This document shows, piece by piece, positions 1-11,720 of a stretch of DNA of 64,000 nt (positions are counted from its first letter, which is position 1; each line of letters opens with the position of its first letter). The DNA lies in the NCBI RefSeq assembly GCF_035046485.1, contig NC_085137.1, positions 133,676,703-133,740,702 of the forward strand. Direction: 5' to 3'. This stretch comes from Aedes albopictus (Eukaryota; Arthropoda; Insecta; Diptera; Culicidae). The translations under genes were made by a program, and so were the position numbers. The notes under the pieces were generated by a model. It had not been told where the DNA came from and searched no databases. It saw only the letters and a program-made list of their open reading frames with translations.

Positions 1-35
1 TTATTCTCTTCAGATAATATCCGCGGGAACAAGGT

Positions 36-215
36 GAAGATATAGCGAAGCCATACCTCGAATTTTCAAGAGCACAAATCTGACGAACCGAATGTCAGTT
101 TGCGCTGAAAAGTTGATCGATAGGTCACCACCAGCGGGCAACCAATCGATCATCTTTCCAGCGCAAACCGACTTTCGGATCTTCAGATTTGTGCTTCGTC
201 ATATCTTCAAATAAA
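36..215. repeat. Fold-back MITE
   Basis: Two arms are imperfect reverse complements. The left arm (about 36-125) runs through 'AGAGCACAAATCTGA' and 'GTTTGCGCTG'. The right arm (about 135-215) runs through 'CAGCGCAAACCGAC' and 'CAGATTTGTGCTTCGTC'. No ORF lies inside. A related half-copy is present at about 44040-44130. Family unknown. Confidence 0.6.
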
Positions 216-676
216 GTTGTTTGTGATTTCAAATGTTATTTCAGGAACCCCCAATTTATTCATAGATCCTGTTAGTCTTTTACGTTGCTCAACCGATTGA
301 CTTGTTGTAGAAAAATGAAATGTTTTAAATGTCATGAAACATTTGGAAAACTTAGAGTTGAGGATGTAGAATCTCGAGTAACAAGAGAGTTTTTTTTGTT
401 AACTTCAATTTTTAAATTGAAATATCTCGAAAACAATAGCTTTTAGAATGTTAGTGATCGAAACCATTTTTATTCAAAATAAACCTAAGAAATATAATTT
501 GTATTCAAACCCATACGATTTCTTTAAACAGCCAAAGTTTAGAGTATGCACCAATTTTTGAGTCTTCAGAAACTTTTTCATACATTTTTTTTCCATCGCT
601 ACCCTTGCGTTAAAACGTGTGTTTTGGATTTAAGTTTTCGCAGGAAAAAAATACGAAAATAAAAAAAACGGGGTTT

Positions 677-1245
677 TGACTCACTCAAAGTGCAAATTTT
701 CGGTAATACCAATCCGTGTGCACACGGTCAATTATGAATTTCAAATAACTCAACGTACATATGTACAGATGGGTAAATTATTGGTTAAATTGGGAAAAAA
801 TCCACAGCTCAGGTGAGATTTGAACTCACGACCCTTATTCGCTAGACAAGTGCTTTACAAACTAAGCTACCGAGCCAATTAATGACCCGGCAACTTAGTT
901 GTCATAAGGTTCAATTCTAATCTCATCGATCTATATCATCTTCCCCTAAACCGCAAATATAACCATCTCTGTTGTACATATGTACGAAGAGCGAAAGCGA
1001 TTTGTTTATTGTTTGAAACTGTTTGCCTATCGTACAGGCACCGCTGCCCCAACCACTTGTAGAGGAAGAACAATTGCTACCTAGAAGGCGATCAAACGCG
1101 TCGTTCGCATTCTGTTTGATACGACGGATAACTACGTAGAGGTAGATGCTCGAAAACGACTCACTCAAAGTGCAAATTTTCGGTAATACCAATCCGTGTG
1201 GTCAATTATGAATTTCAAATAACTCAACGTTATACATATGTACGT
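677..1245. repeat. Direct repeats flanking a 390-bp segment
   Basis: A ~90-bp block starting GACTCACTCAAAGTGC at 677 recurs in the same orientation at 1158. The main difference is a 6-bp indel. The segment between them holds the tRNA-like sequence at 806-876 and an 89-codon minus-strand open frame that I do not recognise. This is too long for an ordinary TSD and looks like a local duplication or two copies of one repeat. Confidence 0.55.
806..876 (-). tRNA. tRNA-Ala(AGC)-like cloverleaf, probable tRNA-derived repeat
   Basis: On the minus strand the 71 nt fold as a tRNA. The acceptor GGCTCGG pairs with CTGAGCT (two G-U pairs). The D stem is GCTT/AAGC. The anticodon stem CTTGT/ATAAG encloses loop CTAGCGA, giving anticodon AGC. 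The T stem is GTGAG/CTCAC with loop TTCAAAT. A-box-like and B-box (GTTCAAATC) elements are present. The D loop lacks the usual GG, and a related degenerate pair lies at 13640-13850. I therefore favour a tRNA-derived repeat over a functional gene. Confidence 0.5.
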
Positions 1246-1250
1246 CGGGT

Positions 1251-3420
1251 TTTTGAGTTATTTGAAATTCAAGATTATTTTGGGTTTTTTCTCCTTGAAA
1301 AAAAAATTGTGTTGACCAGTGTAATATTTTTTCCATAAAGTCTAATCAATCCCCTAGAACTTGTTCTCAGACAGTTTTTTTATATCACCATCGGATTCCA
1401 AGCTACAATTTTTTTAAATATATACGTGCAAAAACACTTTTCATTTCAAAAATTACTCGAGGGTCGAAAATTTTTTTTTTCTGCGTGGAACTCGTCTATT
1501 ATCTTCTTCTCTTTATCTGAACAAAAGAAAACCAGTACGATAGAAGCACCAGTTTTGACCAATCTTCTATTTTGACCATAGTGAGTTATACAGCCTATTG
1601 CGATCTAAATCGAAATAAAGTATTGTTGAACTAGCGGCATTCATTGTTGTCATATGGTTACATCTTCAAAAACCATGAAATTTCATAGAAAATAGTAGAA
1701 GAAAAAAAATCCCTAAAAGAAATCAGCTCTCATATATCTAATTTGGCCAGAGTGCTTCTAATTTAACCAGTCCCATAAGAAATATACGCGATTGACCAAA
1801 ACAGAATCCAAAGTTAAGAATAAAGTAAGCCGGGGCAAAAATTTGACCTTAGTTGAATATTAAAATCTATGAGTCAAAACTTTGCTGAACAAAGTCACAC
1901 CAAATGTCTTTTCAATTTTTAGTTATAACACTTTTTGAAAGTGTGCGTCATATTCGAAATCATGCCCCACCGCTGGGGTAAAAGTTCGAATCTAGTATTG
2001 TTTTTTTTTCCAATTTTCCTAACTATAACATAACATTTCAATACTTTAGTAATAGAAATACTTGAAACCAGTTAACATTTGATGTTGGATCTGGAACACA
2101 CTATAAAATTCGGTCTTAATTTAAGAATTAAATTTAACATACCAGCGGTGGAGCAAGAGTTCGAATTGGACGCTGTCGCCACGTCGATGGTTTGGTCAGA
2201 GTCTCATTTATCTATTGTAAGCACAATATATTCGACGCTCACTCTTCACTTGATTGTAGTAATGGCAAGAGAAGTGCCACACACAAATATTCCTATTATA
2301 ATAATTTATAATAATAAGGAACATACCTAATTGTAAAAATAACGTTTGATGAATCGCGTTGGTCACAAATTCATGTAGACCGGTGTAAATTCCAATGTGC
2401 AAAAATCAATCGGAATCGATTGGAAACGAGCCAACGTTCCACCAAACGTTATCACCATTATGCTTTGATTGCGTAGCGTTATGGAAGGGACTGTTTTGGA
2501 TAAACACATGATCCAGCGCGGAGCAAACCGCGCTTAGTAAACGATTAGTCCAGCGCATATATTTATAAACAAATCATTTGCGTTCCACTTCCCTGATGCT
2601 ACTACGGTTATGCTTGGCAATGGAACTCTAGCGCAAGATCAATGTCAATGTCATTTATTCGTATGATACGTAGATCGCATACATTCAGAATATTATAGGG
2701 AATGAATGATCAAGTTGTATTTAATGAAAACGTTTTCATATTCAGGATCAATCATGATCTTACGTTTTCATAATCAGGTTCATTCATGATCCATATGATG
2801 CAAGAATTCTAGATGTGTGATAGTACAGAAATTAGATCGATTCATGTAGGTATCTCCGGTAATACGCATGCGTGAGATGAATTATGCGATCGGATTTGAT
2901 GTTGCGCACTCAGATAAAGACTTGCCACTTATACATAACATCTTCAGCATAAACCTAGTTACACCCCATAATAAAAGACCGAATTCAAATTCATTGCAAT
3001 TCTAATACATGTGCTACAATACATCACAAAGTACAATTTTTGGTCAAAAACTAACATTACATTGTATCATAACTGTTCGAAATATTAATCAATTTTCTTG
3101 TTTTTAGGGGTGAAAGACTCTTATTCAAAAAATACACCTACACAAATCCCTTGACACCTAGGCCTGAGAAGTCGTAGAACTTTTCACATCTTTCTTAGGT
3201 TTCCAACTAGCCATCCTTTCCCATTGCTTAGCGGTCGCAAAAGCGAGGCCAGAACAGTTCTCAACTGATGGAGGATTGCGTCAGTCTTTTCGAGTAGTCA
3301 CAGATTGGTCTCAAGTGTAGAATTAGCTGTAGTTAAAATACACAAAAATGAAAATTAAAAAAAAAAGAAAAAAGATTGGTCTCCGATCTTTGTTCTGGGG
3401 AGGGAGTTAATCCTCATAAG
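1251..3420. other. AT-rich stretch, no gene recognised
   Basis: I see only short open frames without family signature, poly-A/T runs, and short local repeats such as the twice-used CGTTTTCATA motif near 2725-2775. The same applies to 221-676. Confidence 0.5.
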
Positions 3421-3587
3421 GCGCTGTCCATAAACTACGTAAACTTTTTTTGGCCATCTCAGAACCCCCACCCCCTCCTCCCTCGTAGACTTTTGTACAT
3501 ACAAAATTTACGAAATTTGAAATGAGCGTATACTTTGGCCAGACCCCCCTCCTCCCCTAAGAGTCTACGTAGTTTATGGACAGACCC
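3421..3587. repeat. Fold-back MITE, 'TGTCCATAAACTACGTA' family
   Basis: The left end GCGCTGTCCATAAACTACGT is matched in reverse complement by the right end (3562-3587). The interior is C-rich on the plus strand. Related copies or ends lie at 8915-8981, 10268-10432 and 31180-31312. It is non-coding. Confidence 0.75.
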
Positions 3588-4015
3588 TAATAGCGGTGTA
3601 TGGCTGTATTACCCAAGAAATTTGTGCGACTTGCTTAATGCTTATGTTTACTTTTTCAGTGGTAACCAGGTAAATATTTGAACGAAATCTATGGCAATTT
3701 CTCATATGCTTTTTAGCCAAGGAAAGCACCCCATTAAACCCCATCCAATTTCCAAATCCAGATATCTATGAAGTGGCCCAATTTCTTGGACATATTCTGA
3801 GTAGATATCTAATCAACATTTCCTCCCCATCCCCGCTGATCGTAAGAACCTGGCCAGGCGCATTGAACGTCCCTATCGACATCCACCCCAGGATGGCGTA
3901 CGTTCGGCTATGCTATGCTATGAAAAACTCTTATTAAAAAAAAACTGTCAAACAATCTTGACATCCAGAAGAAACAATTTGAATTCAACTCAAAAACTTC
4001 AAAAAGTACTCCCTT
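3588..4015. other. Spacer with a possible retroposon 3' tail
   Basis: No gene is seen. At 3907-3921 there is a short GCTAT tandem that resembles the pentanucleotide 3' tail of a non-LTR retroposon on the plus strand. The preceding 200 bp could be its 3' UTR, but I cannot name it. Confidence 0.3.
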
Positions 4016-4700
4016 AAAAGCCCACCTGAAACTTCCTGTAACCTCTTGAAATCCACTGAAATCCCCTGAGATCTCCTTGAAACGCATCTGAAACTTCCCT
4101 GAAACGCCCTGCAAGCCCTTGAAAAGACCTGTAATCACCCTCAAACGCACCTGAGACATCCAGGAACCCCCCGAAACCTCCGTGAAACGTCCTGTAACTA
4201 GAAGCCCACCTGAAACTTCCTAAAACCCCCTGAAGCCCCCTAAAATCCCCTGAAACACATATGAAACCTCCCTGAAAAGTCCTATAGCACCTTGGAACAC
4301 CCTGAAACGCAATTAAACGCCCCTTAAAGCTCGCATGAAACATCCTGGAACCCCCTGAAAGCCCCTAAAATGCATCCTGAACCTCTCTAAAATGCCCTGT
4401 AACTCATTGAAACGCCCCTACAAGCCCACCTGAAACATCATGGAACCTCCTGAAACCACCATGAAACTCCCCTAAAAGCCTCCCTAAAACATCCTGGAAC
4501 CCCCATAAATGCCTCTGAAATATCCCTGAAACGTCCGGTAACACCTAAAAACGCCTTGAAACGCATTGAAACGCCCCTCTTAAAGCCCCCTGAAACATCA
4601 TGGAACCCCCAGAAACCTCTGAAACCTCCTTAAGCGCCTCTAAACCCTTCCTTGAAACGCCCTGTTACCCCTTGAAACGCCCCTGCAACGCCTTTTTCAA
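4016..4700. repeat. Degenerate CCTGAAAC short-unit satellite
   Basis: The motif CCTGAAAC(G/T)CC recurs every ~11-15 bp with many variants. Long open frames on the minus strand (for example 4014-4343) read as F-Q-G-V-S-G-F-R repeats and are a by-product of stop-free units. The same family flanks the palindrome at 33-34.7 kb. Confidence 0.8.
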
Positions 4701-4764
4701 CGCATGAAGGGCTACGTAGAGGCCAAATTGTTTGACGTGGAGGTTAAGTAAGCAGAACGGAGGA

Positions 4765-4915
4765 CAATAATGAACTGGCTCTACAGACCATCGTGTTTCT
4801 GGTTGAAGACGCGCAGATGCGGTTGATTCGACACGTTGTAACTGCTAAAGATGCTTGGAATATGCTGCGGACCTATTACAGTATGCGGCAGGAAAAAATG
4901 CGAAAGTGTTTTTCA
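4765..4915 (+). pseudogene. Copia gag (UBN2-type) fragment, part 1
   Basis: The plus-strand translation contains ELALQTIVFLVED, then TAKDAWNMLRTYY. This matches the general shape of the Ty1/copia Gag region (UBN2 domain), where TAKEAW...L is typical. There is no start, no protease and no pol nearby. The reading breaks at about 4915 and similarity resumes at about 5445, so the relic appears split by a ~530-bp insertion. Assignment is from motif memory. Confidence 0.55.
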
Positions 4916-5444
4916 ACTATGTTTCAACATTCCATGATCTCTAACAGGTTAATTTGCTGAAAAGTTATTTAGAAAATTCCCCATTTTATTTACTAACCTT
5001 TACAAGACGGTGCCTGAATCTGAAGACAATCAGAATTTTCAAACCACTGAAAAGTACACAGGTCCCTAAAATAACTTTTTAAATTTTATCTACAATATCA
5101 TCATATATATGTGATTATTTCATCTTGTATGTGATAATACATGGGTCTGGATTAGTATGACCTGTTTTTTCATCGAATTAAAGCTATTTTTATCACTATT
5201 TTAGCCTTGTCTAATGGCCATTGGGCGCGCAGTTTATTGATACCCAGTTTTCAGGCTTATTTTATCACATGTTAAGAATCAAATATATTCATTTTTATTT
5301 TGTAGTGCTAGAATATAGACATTGATTGATACACTGTCATGAAAAAATAGTCATATATGTCCCATATTTAGCGTGTGATAGCGCCTTGAAATTTTCGCAT
5401 TTCTTCCTGCCGCACCCTGTACATCAAAGACTCATCGGTGGGCA
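4916..5444. repeat. Probable insertion splitting the Copia gag relic
   Basis: AT-rich, without a recognisable ORF. Its position is inferred from loss and return of gag-like sequence. I could not find matching terminal repeats or a TSD. Confidence 0.3.
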
Positions 5445-5806
5445 AAGTAGCTATGGCAAACAACTTTTCGAGAAGATAGAGAACGCGGGATGCTACATGG
5501 AAAGATATGAAACCGGCGTTCATACTTACTAGTTTGCTGGAAACGTACTAAAACACGGATGTTGTGATACAAGGAAGAATGGAAGTTTTTACGATGAATT
5601 TGACCAAGACCAAGTTACTAGAAGAATATGATCGGCGGACTCAAAGCGGCAAATTTGAAGACTCTAAAGCAATGGTGGCGAAAGCAGTCCGGAAATTTAA
5701 GAATAAGCGATTGAGTCACGCATGTGGAAGCCCGGAGCATTTGATTCGTGGCAGTGACAAGCTGGAAATTATGCGAGAAGACTTCCAGAAGCAGTACAAC
5801 AGGTAA
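5445..5806 (+). pseudogene. Copia gag fragment, part 2
   Basis: Open frames include LFEKIENAG and then MNLTKTKLLEEYDRRTQSG followed by FEDSKAM. This resembles the end of copia Gag, where '...NLVKSKLLDEYERR...' precedes the CCHC zinc knuckle. In the expected knuckle position only one C/H pair is recognisable (HACGSPEHL), so the motif is degraded. Stops and a frame change occur around 5530-5560. Sequence after 5830 passes into a 12-bp satellite. Confidence 0.5.
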
Positions 5807-5869
5807 CAGAACGCAAACTGCGTGAGCACCGTAGGGAATTTCCATGGGTTTGCTTTAAAATTCACAGGA

Positions 5870-6180
5870 GTTTGTTGAGGAATTCCACCAAGTGTTGTCT
5901 AATATTTCAACAAGGAACAAGAAGATAATTCCAGGGATCTTCCAGGAATTCTATGCTAATTTTCTTCCAGATATTCCTTTTTCAATTTCTATAGGAATTC
6001 CTTTCAGAATTTCTCCAGGAGTCCCGGGAATTTTCCTTGAATTCTTTCCGAGATTCCTCCAGAAGTTTCTTCTGAAGTTTCTTCAGAAGTTCCATCAGGA
6101 ATTCCTTCAGGACTTTCTTCTAAGATTCCTGTAGTTCGTTTTGGAATGTCTTCACCTTCAGAAGTTTTTTTCTTGGATTT
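5870..6180. repeat. 12-bp-unit satellite (TTCCTCCAGGAA type)
   Basis: Degenerate repeats of TTCCTTCAGGAATTC/TTCTTCCAG spaced at multiples of 12 bp. This is the smallest of the arrays of this family in the window. Confidence 0.75.
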
Positions 6181-6637
6181 TCTGTAGAAATGGAATCTAA
6201 GTACCGTCGTGCGGGGTGTCATTTGACCAAAGCGGGGTGACATTGGGTCACTATTCCGCATGTTTGGAATACGGCGGGAATGCATATTGTGTGCTAGATT
6301 ACTAGAATACATAATTCTAAGATACTTTGCATCCACCGTCGGATTCTCTAACTTATATTGAATCCGTGGGATCGATAGACCAATCTTACTCTCTAGGTCC
6401 AATGTCACCCCGATCGGCGGTAACCCACAAGGAACCCCTGAAGGGACAATTTACACTTGTAGGCTTCGTGGCAACAGAGTGTGGGTTCAATTCCCACTCC
6501 AGTTGGAGAAAACTCGTTGGAGAAGTTGAAGAAACTTCGTCGAACGGAAAATTCTTCATTGGGCCGCTGGGTGTCGTATATGTTGTCCGTTGTCTAGTGT
6601 AAGTTATATTCAGTATGTACAGCCTCGACGGCGTGTA

Positions 6638-7111
6638 CCCAGGTAACCAATAAGGATTTAAACAAGCCGTATTTCAGCACTATAACTACATTCAATTTGC
6701 TTACTGCTCTATCTTAGCAGTTCAACTGCTAAACTGTCCTAAATTAGCAGCTGAAGTGCTACTTAAAATCTGACAACTGTTGCGTAGCATTTCAAAGGCA
6801 CGATCTTTTGGGCCTTCAAGAAAAAAATACTCTCCAGCACATCCGAAATTGCATTAATTACCTGATTTTTGAAGCGCAAAGGGGAAAAAGGAGAAAAAGA
6901 AAAGGAGATGGAAAAGGCAGCAGGAGAAGAAGTAAGGAATTTTAAACATAGTTTCGTTTTCATTTTTGATAATCTGAGGGATGAACATTTAATCAGCCAT
7001 ATATTGGACCAAAATCTGCATTTATGCAACACTTTAGGCGCAATTACGACTAATTTTTAATTTAATGACATGCTGTAAAGACACATCTTAACTGCTTATT
7101 GGTTACCTGGG
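6638..7111. mobile_element. TIR element, CCCAGGTAACCAATAAG ends
   Basis: The left end CCCAGGTAACCAATAAG (6638-6654) is the exact inverted match of the right end CTTATTGGTTACCTGGG (7095-7111). The 474-bp element has no transposase. I see no clear TSD. It is a non-autonomous DNA element. Confidence 0.7.
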
Positions 7112-7119
7112 ACGTCTTA

Positions 7120-7740
7120 GTTACTAGCGGAAGAGAAAGTAAACAAAGAGAATACCGTTTGAAAAGTTTAGCGAGAACTTCATAAATACTTCAAAAGAAA
7201 TATTTCAAGTCATGAAAGTGTTGAAAAGAGTTAACCTCTATCAATTTTCGTGATGAGGGTAGCGTCGATTGTATCTTATCTCCAAGAGCTCATTCTAAAG
7301 CTTACGACTACGCCTTATTCCAGATGGTAAAACTTCATAATTACTTGGCAAACAGAAGGCTAAGATGTACTTCGAAACTTTGATGCAAAACAAACAATTC
7401 ATAATCGATTCGTTCGCTCCTACCGACGACAACACCAGGATCAAGCCGGAGCTTTATTAATATACGATGTTTGTATTAATTTCTTCGCCGAACCCGAAGG
7501 ACTTCTTACTTGCTGTCTTTCGCAAGAAAAGTACCACTGTGCAAGCACCTCCCGTGCCAAGAAGCGAAATCCACTACTACCACGTTCGCAAAGTTTCCAA
7601 AAACAACCAAACAGTCAGCTGGAAGGAACAGGAGCTCCAAATAAAACTTATCAATTATTTATTTTCAAGGAAGTACACAATTCCCTCACGGCGGATTTGT
7701 CCTGGCAAAGAGCGCAGCTCCGGTGCGTCCCTTTGTGGAT
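7120..7740. other. Unassigned, weakly coding-like stretch
   Basis: A 176-codon open frame on the plus strand (7467-7997) and an 85-codon frame overlap the inverted repeat downstream. I recognise no domain. Composition is higher in GC than the surroundings. It could be a transposon relic. Confidence 0.25.
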
Positions 7741-7748
7741 TTATTGCG

Positions 7749-8133
7749 GCGCTCATAATAAATCCACATTGGGCGGCGGCGATATGGCCGCTAAGAGATA
7801 CCCGCAATACAGACGCAATGTCAAAATCGAACAGATACTGTCACCCACCCAGCAGATCGCAGCAGCCTTCAGGCCGTTCATATCAGTTGGCACAATGGCA
7901 ACTCAGGTGGCCAGAAATCGTAATAACATTTATCGCGACATTGTTTCACTATAATACGCACACGCATCACCTCGTCGGCTTTGTGTTTAATATTTAATCG
8001 GGATGTTATTTGGTGATGCTACAGGATGCTGCGGCGGTATCTTCTCCATTTTCCACATTGCGTCTGTATCGCGTGCATCTCCTCGCGGCCATATCGCCGC
8101 AGCCTCATGTGGATTTTATATAAGCGCCGCATG
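7749..8133. repeat. GC-rich inverted repeat
   Basis: Left arm 7749-7822 contains GCGGCGATATGGCCGC and GCAATACAGACGCAATGT. Right arm 8052-8133 carries their reverse complements, ACATTGCGTCTGTATCGC and GCGGCCATATCGCCGC. The 230-bp loop is unrelated. It is probably the core of a fold-back element whose outer limits I could not fix. Confidence 0.6.
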
Positions 8134-9220
8134 CAAAATTTCTGACCATCAGGTCGCTCATAGTGGTGCGCTCATATTTTGACAACTTGATGGAAAAGAA
8201 GAAGACAAACGCGTTTCGCGGATTTATCTTGCAAGGCACAATATTTCTTCTGAATCAACAGAAATGCACATTCCGATTCACGTCAGCGCCGGGCTACACC
8301 ATTTCCACCGGTCGTCGAGCTGAATGGATGGATTCCAGAGCAAACAACCGGAGGCATTAAATAGGAAAACACGGAACATTTTTGCTGTGCACTCTCTGTG
8401 CTATACCATCGCAAACACCAACTCCGTAATTGCGAGACAACAGTCTCCGATAAATACTCCGCTTCGCTCGGCTGACGGTGACCTTCCATTAGTGGCCGGT
8501 ACCCCGTGCTTGCTTACTGGCTAGCTACACTCCATAATTGGATACAACTGCGAAGGTACTCAAGTGATTTCTCGAAAGAAATGGAAAAGATGGTCACTTG
8601 TTGTGGTGGTGTGTGCTGGATTGAATTACAACAAACACCGCGTGGAAGGAAGCATCTTCTGCTGGTCGTCGGTGACAATGAAGAAGACGATAACGATGGC
8701 TTAGGCAGGGGGTTGCTTACGGTAAATTTGTACCACCACCGCGATAAACATTGCGACTTTTTTCCGGTGAAATGTTTGTTATTCTACCAACGGAGGTTGC
8801 CGGTGTGCCAGCAGCGGAATCACAATGCAGTGCAAGGTTGCTCGGGCTAGACATACATAATAATGATGTTCTTTTGGGGTTTTGAGTACATATATACTTC
8901 TCAACTACAAGGGGGAGGGGGAGGTGAAAATGTGAGATTGTCAAAAATGAGTCTACGATATTTATGGACAGCGCAATTAGGTTTTATTGTATTTGCCTGC
9001 AAATTGAAAGCAGTGCCGAACATAGTTCGGGTCACCACAAATTCCTACATCATGCTACCCAAGGTCGTCTGATGACAAAGATCACTCGAGCTAAGGGTCG
9101 AGTACTTAGTGCAACCTAGACACTAGGGTCCTTCTAGCTTCAGCTAGATTTAGGAGGTGTGTCCCGAGCATCTGTTATTACAAAAATATAATTAAACACT
9201 ATAAATGCATATAGGGTGAC
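8134..9220. other. No gene recognised
   Basis: Several short open frames exist on both strands and none shows a family signature. At 8915-8981 a decayed end of the 'GTCTACGTAGTTTATGGACAG' MITE family is visible. The segment around 9095-9170 shares words (CTAGATT.AGG.G, GTCCCGAGC) with 19570-19610, so the two are likely copies of one old repeat. Confidence 0.35.
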
Positions 9221-9227
9221 ATTGGGT

Positions 9228-9385
9228 ATTATCGACAGGTTTGTTCTCTTCGTCATCAAGGGTTTTTGTCGGCCAAATTGCCTAAAATTTGGTCAAGGGG
9301 TAAAATTTGGGAAGGATTTGAGGCCAACTCTGAGTTCAACAGATTTGAAAAAAAAAATCATGACGAAGAGAACAAATCTACCGAA
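9228..9385. repeat. Fold-back repeat
   Basis: GGTTTGTTCTCTTCGTCAT near 9238 is matched in reverse complement by ATGACGAAGAGAACAAATC at 9360. The loop is ~100 bp and non-coding. Confidence 0.6.
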
Positions 9386-9417
9386 AATACATAAGTTTCC
9401 CTATATATGTATATTGT

Positions 9418-9483
9418 GATTTATCGACCGCAATTTATTTATAACTTGATGATTTTGACAAAATAAATTACGGTCGATAAATC
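9418..9483. repeat. Short near-perfect palindrome
   Basis: GATTTATCGACCGCAATTTA at 9418 pairs with the reverse complement at 9461-9483, around a 20-bp AT-rich loop. A word of the loop (9441-9456) recurs inverted at about 9926-9942. Confidence 0.7.
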
Positions 9484-10080
9484 AGAATATGATATATAAA
9501 GTTTGGCTTAAAAAGAAAAGTGTTCTATCCAATAAGATCGAAAAAGCTAATAGAAAGAACACGCCGCGATATAGGCATACCCCTATGAACGGAGTGCGAA
9601 TTCCGAAAAAGCTACCGATCGATAGAATTTGTGATGAAAACAGAACAATACATAGGCAGTCGGGTGCCTGAAACTTTTGCCAGTCTTGGTAAGGTGGTAT
9701 GAACTACCAACCAAGCCGATCTGTTTAAAAGCACAGGTCGCACGGCAGAAGTTTCACGCATTCGATGTATTCGTTCAATACATGGCCTACTTGCCTAATT
9801 TCACCTTCTACAAAATTTTCACACTTGTTCGCGAATTCTATCATATCTATCATTTCATTATCCACTTTGATCTCTACTCCCTTATACTATGAGTAGGAAA
9901 AGACCAATATAGCAAAAAAATCATCAAGTTATATATATGTATAGAACATATTATAGTGGAACACTACAAATGCGCAAAAAATAGGACATCACATATTGGA
10001 CACATTGGTCTATGAAAAACACGTGGCGAAATTTCACATCAAACGACCCATCAAATGAAAGCCCTTGACCTACCAAACAA
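9484..10080. other. No gene recognised
   Basis: Only two short open frames of 60-71 codons without recognisable motifs. Nothing else is visible. Confidence 0.4.
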
Positions 10081-10081
10081 C

Positions 10082-10784
10082 TTTGCCTAAGAAACCAACT
10101 TTCATATTCCTGCAAGAGTCAAGAGAGTCATATCGGCAGATTAAACTGATGTAGATCTAGTTGCAGTCGTTCTATATCAACAACGAAGACGTAACAACCA
10201 ATACAAAGCACTTTTCTAAAGATTGCAAAGACGTAAGGATGTAGTGTAAACTAATCCTAAGCACTTTAGGGACCGTTAATTAATTACGTAAGGACTTATG
10301 GAGGGAGGAGAGGTTTGAGAAATCTTACGTGCCATACAAAAATATTTGGGATCTCAAATCTTACAAGTGGGAAGGGTGTGTCTGAAAACCAAGAAAATTC
10401 CCTTACGTAATAAATGGGCAGCCCCTGAGCAAAGACTGCTTCCCAACAAGATGCATATCTAGAGCTCTTGAACCTTATATCGAAAAAAAAGCTGATTTAG
10501 GTGAGTTACAGCGCATCTATTCCAAAACCGAAGACATCAAAATGTAGCATCTAACAAACTAAAGAACATTGTCGAAGACTGCAACCCTCTAGGATGCAAA
10601 TCCAGAACACTAGATCGACATACTAAACGACAAAAAAGTCTAGAGCAGTTACAGCCAATCTAGATCAAAATCGAAGGCTTGTAAATGTGGTACCACTAAA
10701 TCTAACAAACTTCTTTGAAGACTCCAAGTTGTCTTCCGGAGTCTCCAACCCTTCAGGATGCATATCTAGAACACTACATAGTTA
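10082..10784. repeat. ~150-bp degenerate tandem array, left part
   Basis: Landmarks such as AGGATGCA(A/T)AT(C/A)..AGA and ATCTAGATCAAAA recur about every 145-163 bp (for example near 10447, 10590 and 10753). The array is cut at 10785 by a TIR element and continues at 11977-12027 and 13164-13400. Confidence 0.6.
10268..10432. repeat. Fold-back MITE, relative of the 3421 element
   Basis: Left end GGGACCGTTAATTAATTACG and right end TTACGTAATAAATGGGCAGC are imperfect inverted copies. The purine-rich interior resembles the other copies in this window. Confidence 0.55.
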
Positions 10785-10982
10785 CAGTCAAGACTCTTAT
10801 AAGACTACTGGTCGGGGGCGAAATAGGAATCCGCATAATAGGAGACTAAGAGCTTATGGGATTTCGGCTTTTTGGGGGTGTGGCCGCAATTATCTCGGGT
10901 GTGTTAAAAAATAGCGCAATACTTTCTTCGGCAAAGTTTTGAGGCTTGAAAAGATCTACCATTTAGAACTTTTGTTCATATG

Positions 10983-11149
10983 CCCAAGTAACACACTTGC
11001 CATAGAGGAGTCACGGCGGCGCAGTTTTTTGTTACGCAGAAGTCACTGTGACTTACTTCTAACAAATTAATACTTACTTGCTACAAGTAAGTCACAGTGA
11101 CTTCTGCGCAACAAAAATCAGCGCCGCGGTGACTATTCTGTGACTTGGG
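10983..11149. mobile_element. CCCAAGTAAC palindromic MITE with 2-bp TSD
   Basis: It begins CCCAAGTAACAC and ends GTGACTTGGG. The two halves are inverted copies, including AGTCACTGTGACTTACTT. The right TIR of the host element supplies the empty site, which reads CATATGATTAG. The filled site reads CATATG-element-TGATTAG, so TG is duplicated. Confidence 0.75.
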
Positions 11150-11182
11150 TGATTAGTTGGTAACTCGGCCGCTAGAGGCGCT

Positions 11183-11720
11183 ATCAACTTTGCCGAAGAC
11201 ACCAACTTTCTAAGTTATCAGGATTCTGAGCTATGAGGTTGCTAAAATTTGCATCTTCATTAGCGCCGCCTAGTGGCAGAATTGTGAAATAAGTGTCCCG
11301 TTTTATACAAGTCTATGTCATACTGATCAACTTTGCCGAAGACACCAACTTTCTAAGATGTCAGGATTCTAAGCTATGAGATTTCCAAAACTTGCATGTC
11401 CACTAGCGCCGCCTAGTGGCAGAATTGCGAAACAAGTGTCCCATTTTTTGTAAGTTTATGTCATACTGATCAACTTTGCCGAAGACACCATCTTTCCAAG
11501 TTATCGGGATTCTGAGATACGAGATTTTGAAAATTTACTTGCTCACTAGCGCCGCCAAGTGGAGGAATTGTGAACTTTACAACTCATCTTCTGTAAGTTA
11601 TTGGCGTACCCAACAACTTCTCCGAAGACACTATCCTTCCAAATTATCAGGGTTATGAGCTGTCGCATATCGTAACGTTTGCTTGACAACCTAATATGGT
11701 TGCTGTAATGCCATTTAGCA
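11183..11720. repeat. 143-bp tandem repeat, four copies
   Basis: ATCAACTTTGCCGAAGACAC starts copies at 11183, 11326 and 11469, with a diverged copy at 11612. The spacing is exactly 143 bp each time. Each copy also holds TAGCGCCGCC(T/A)AGTGG. It lies between the TIRs of the 10785-11974 element. Confidence 0.85.
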
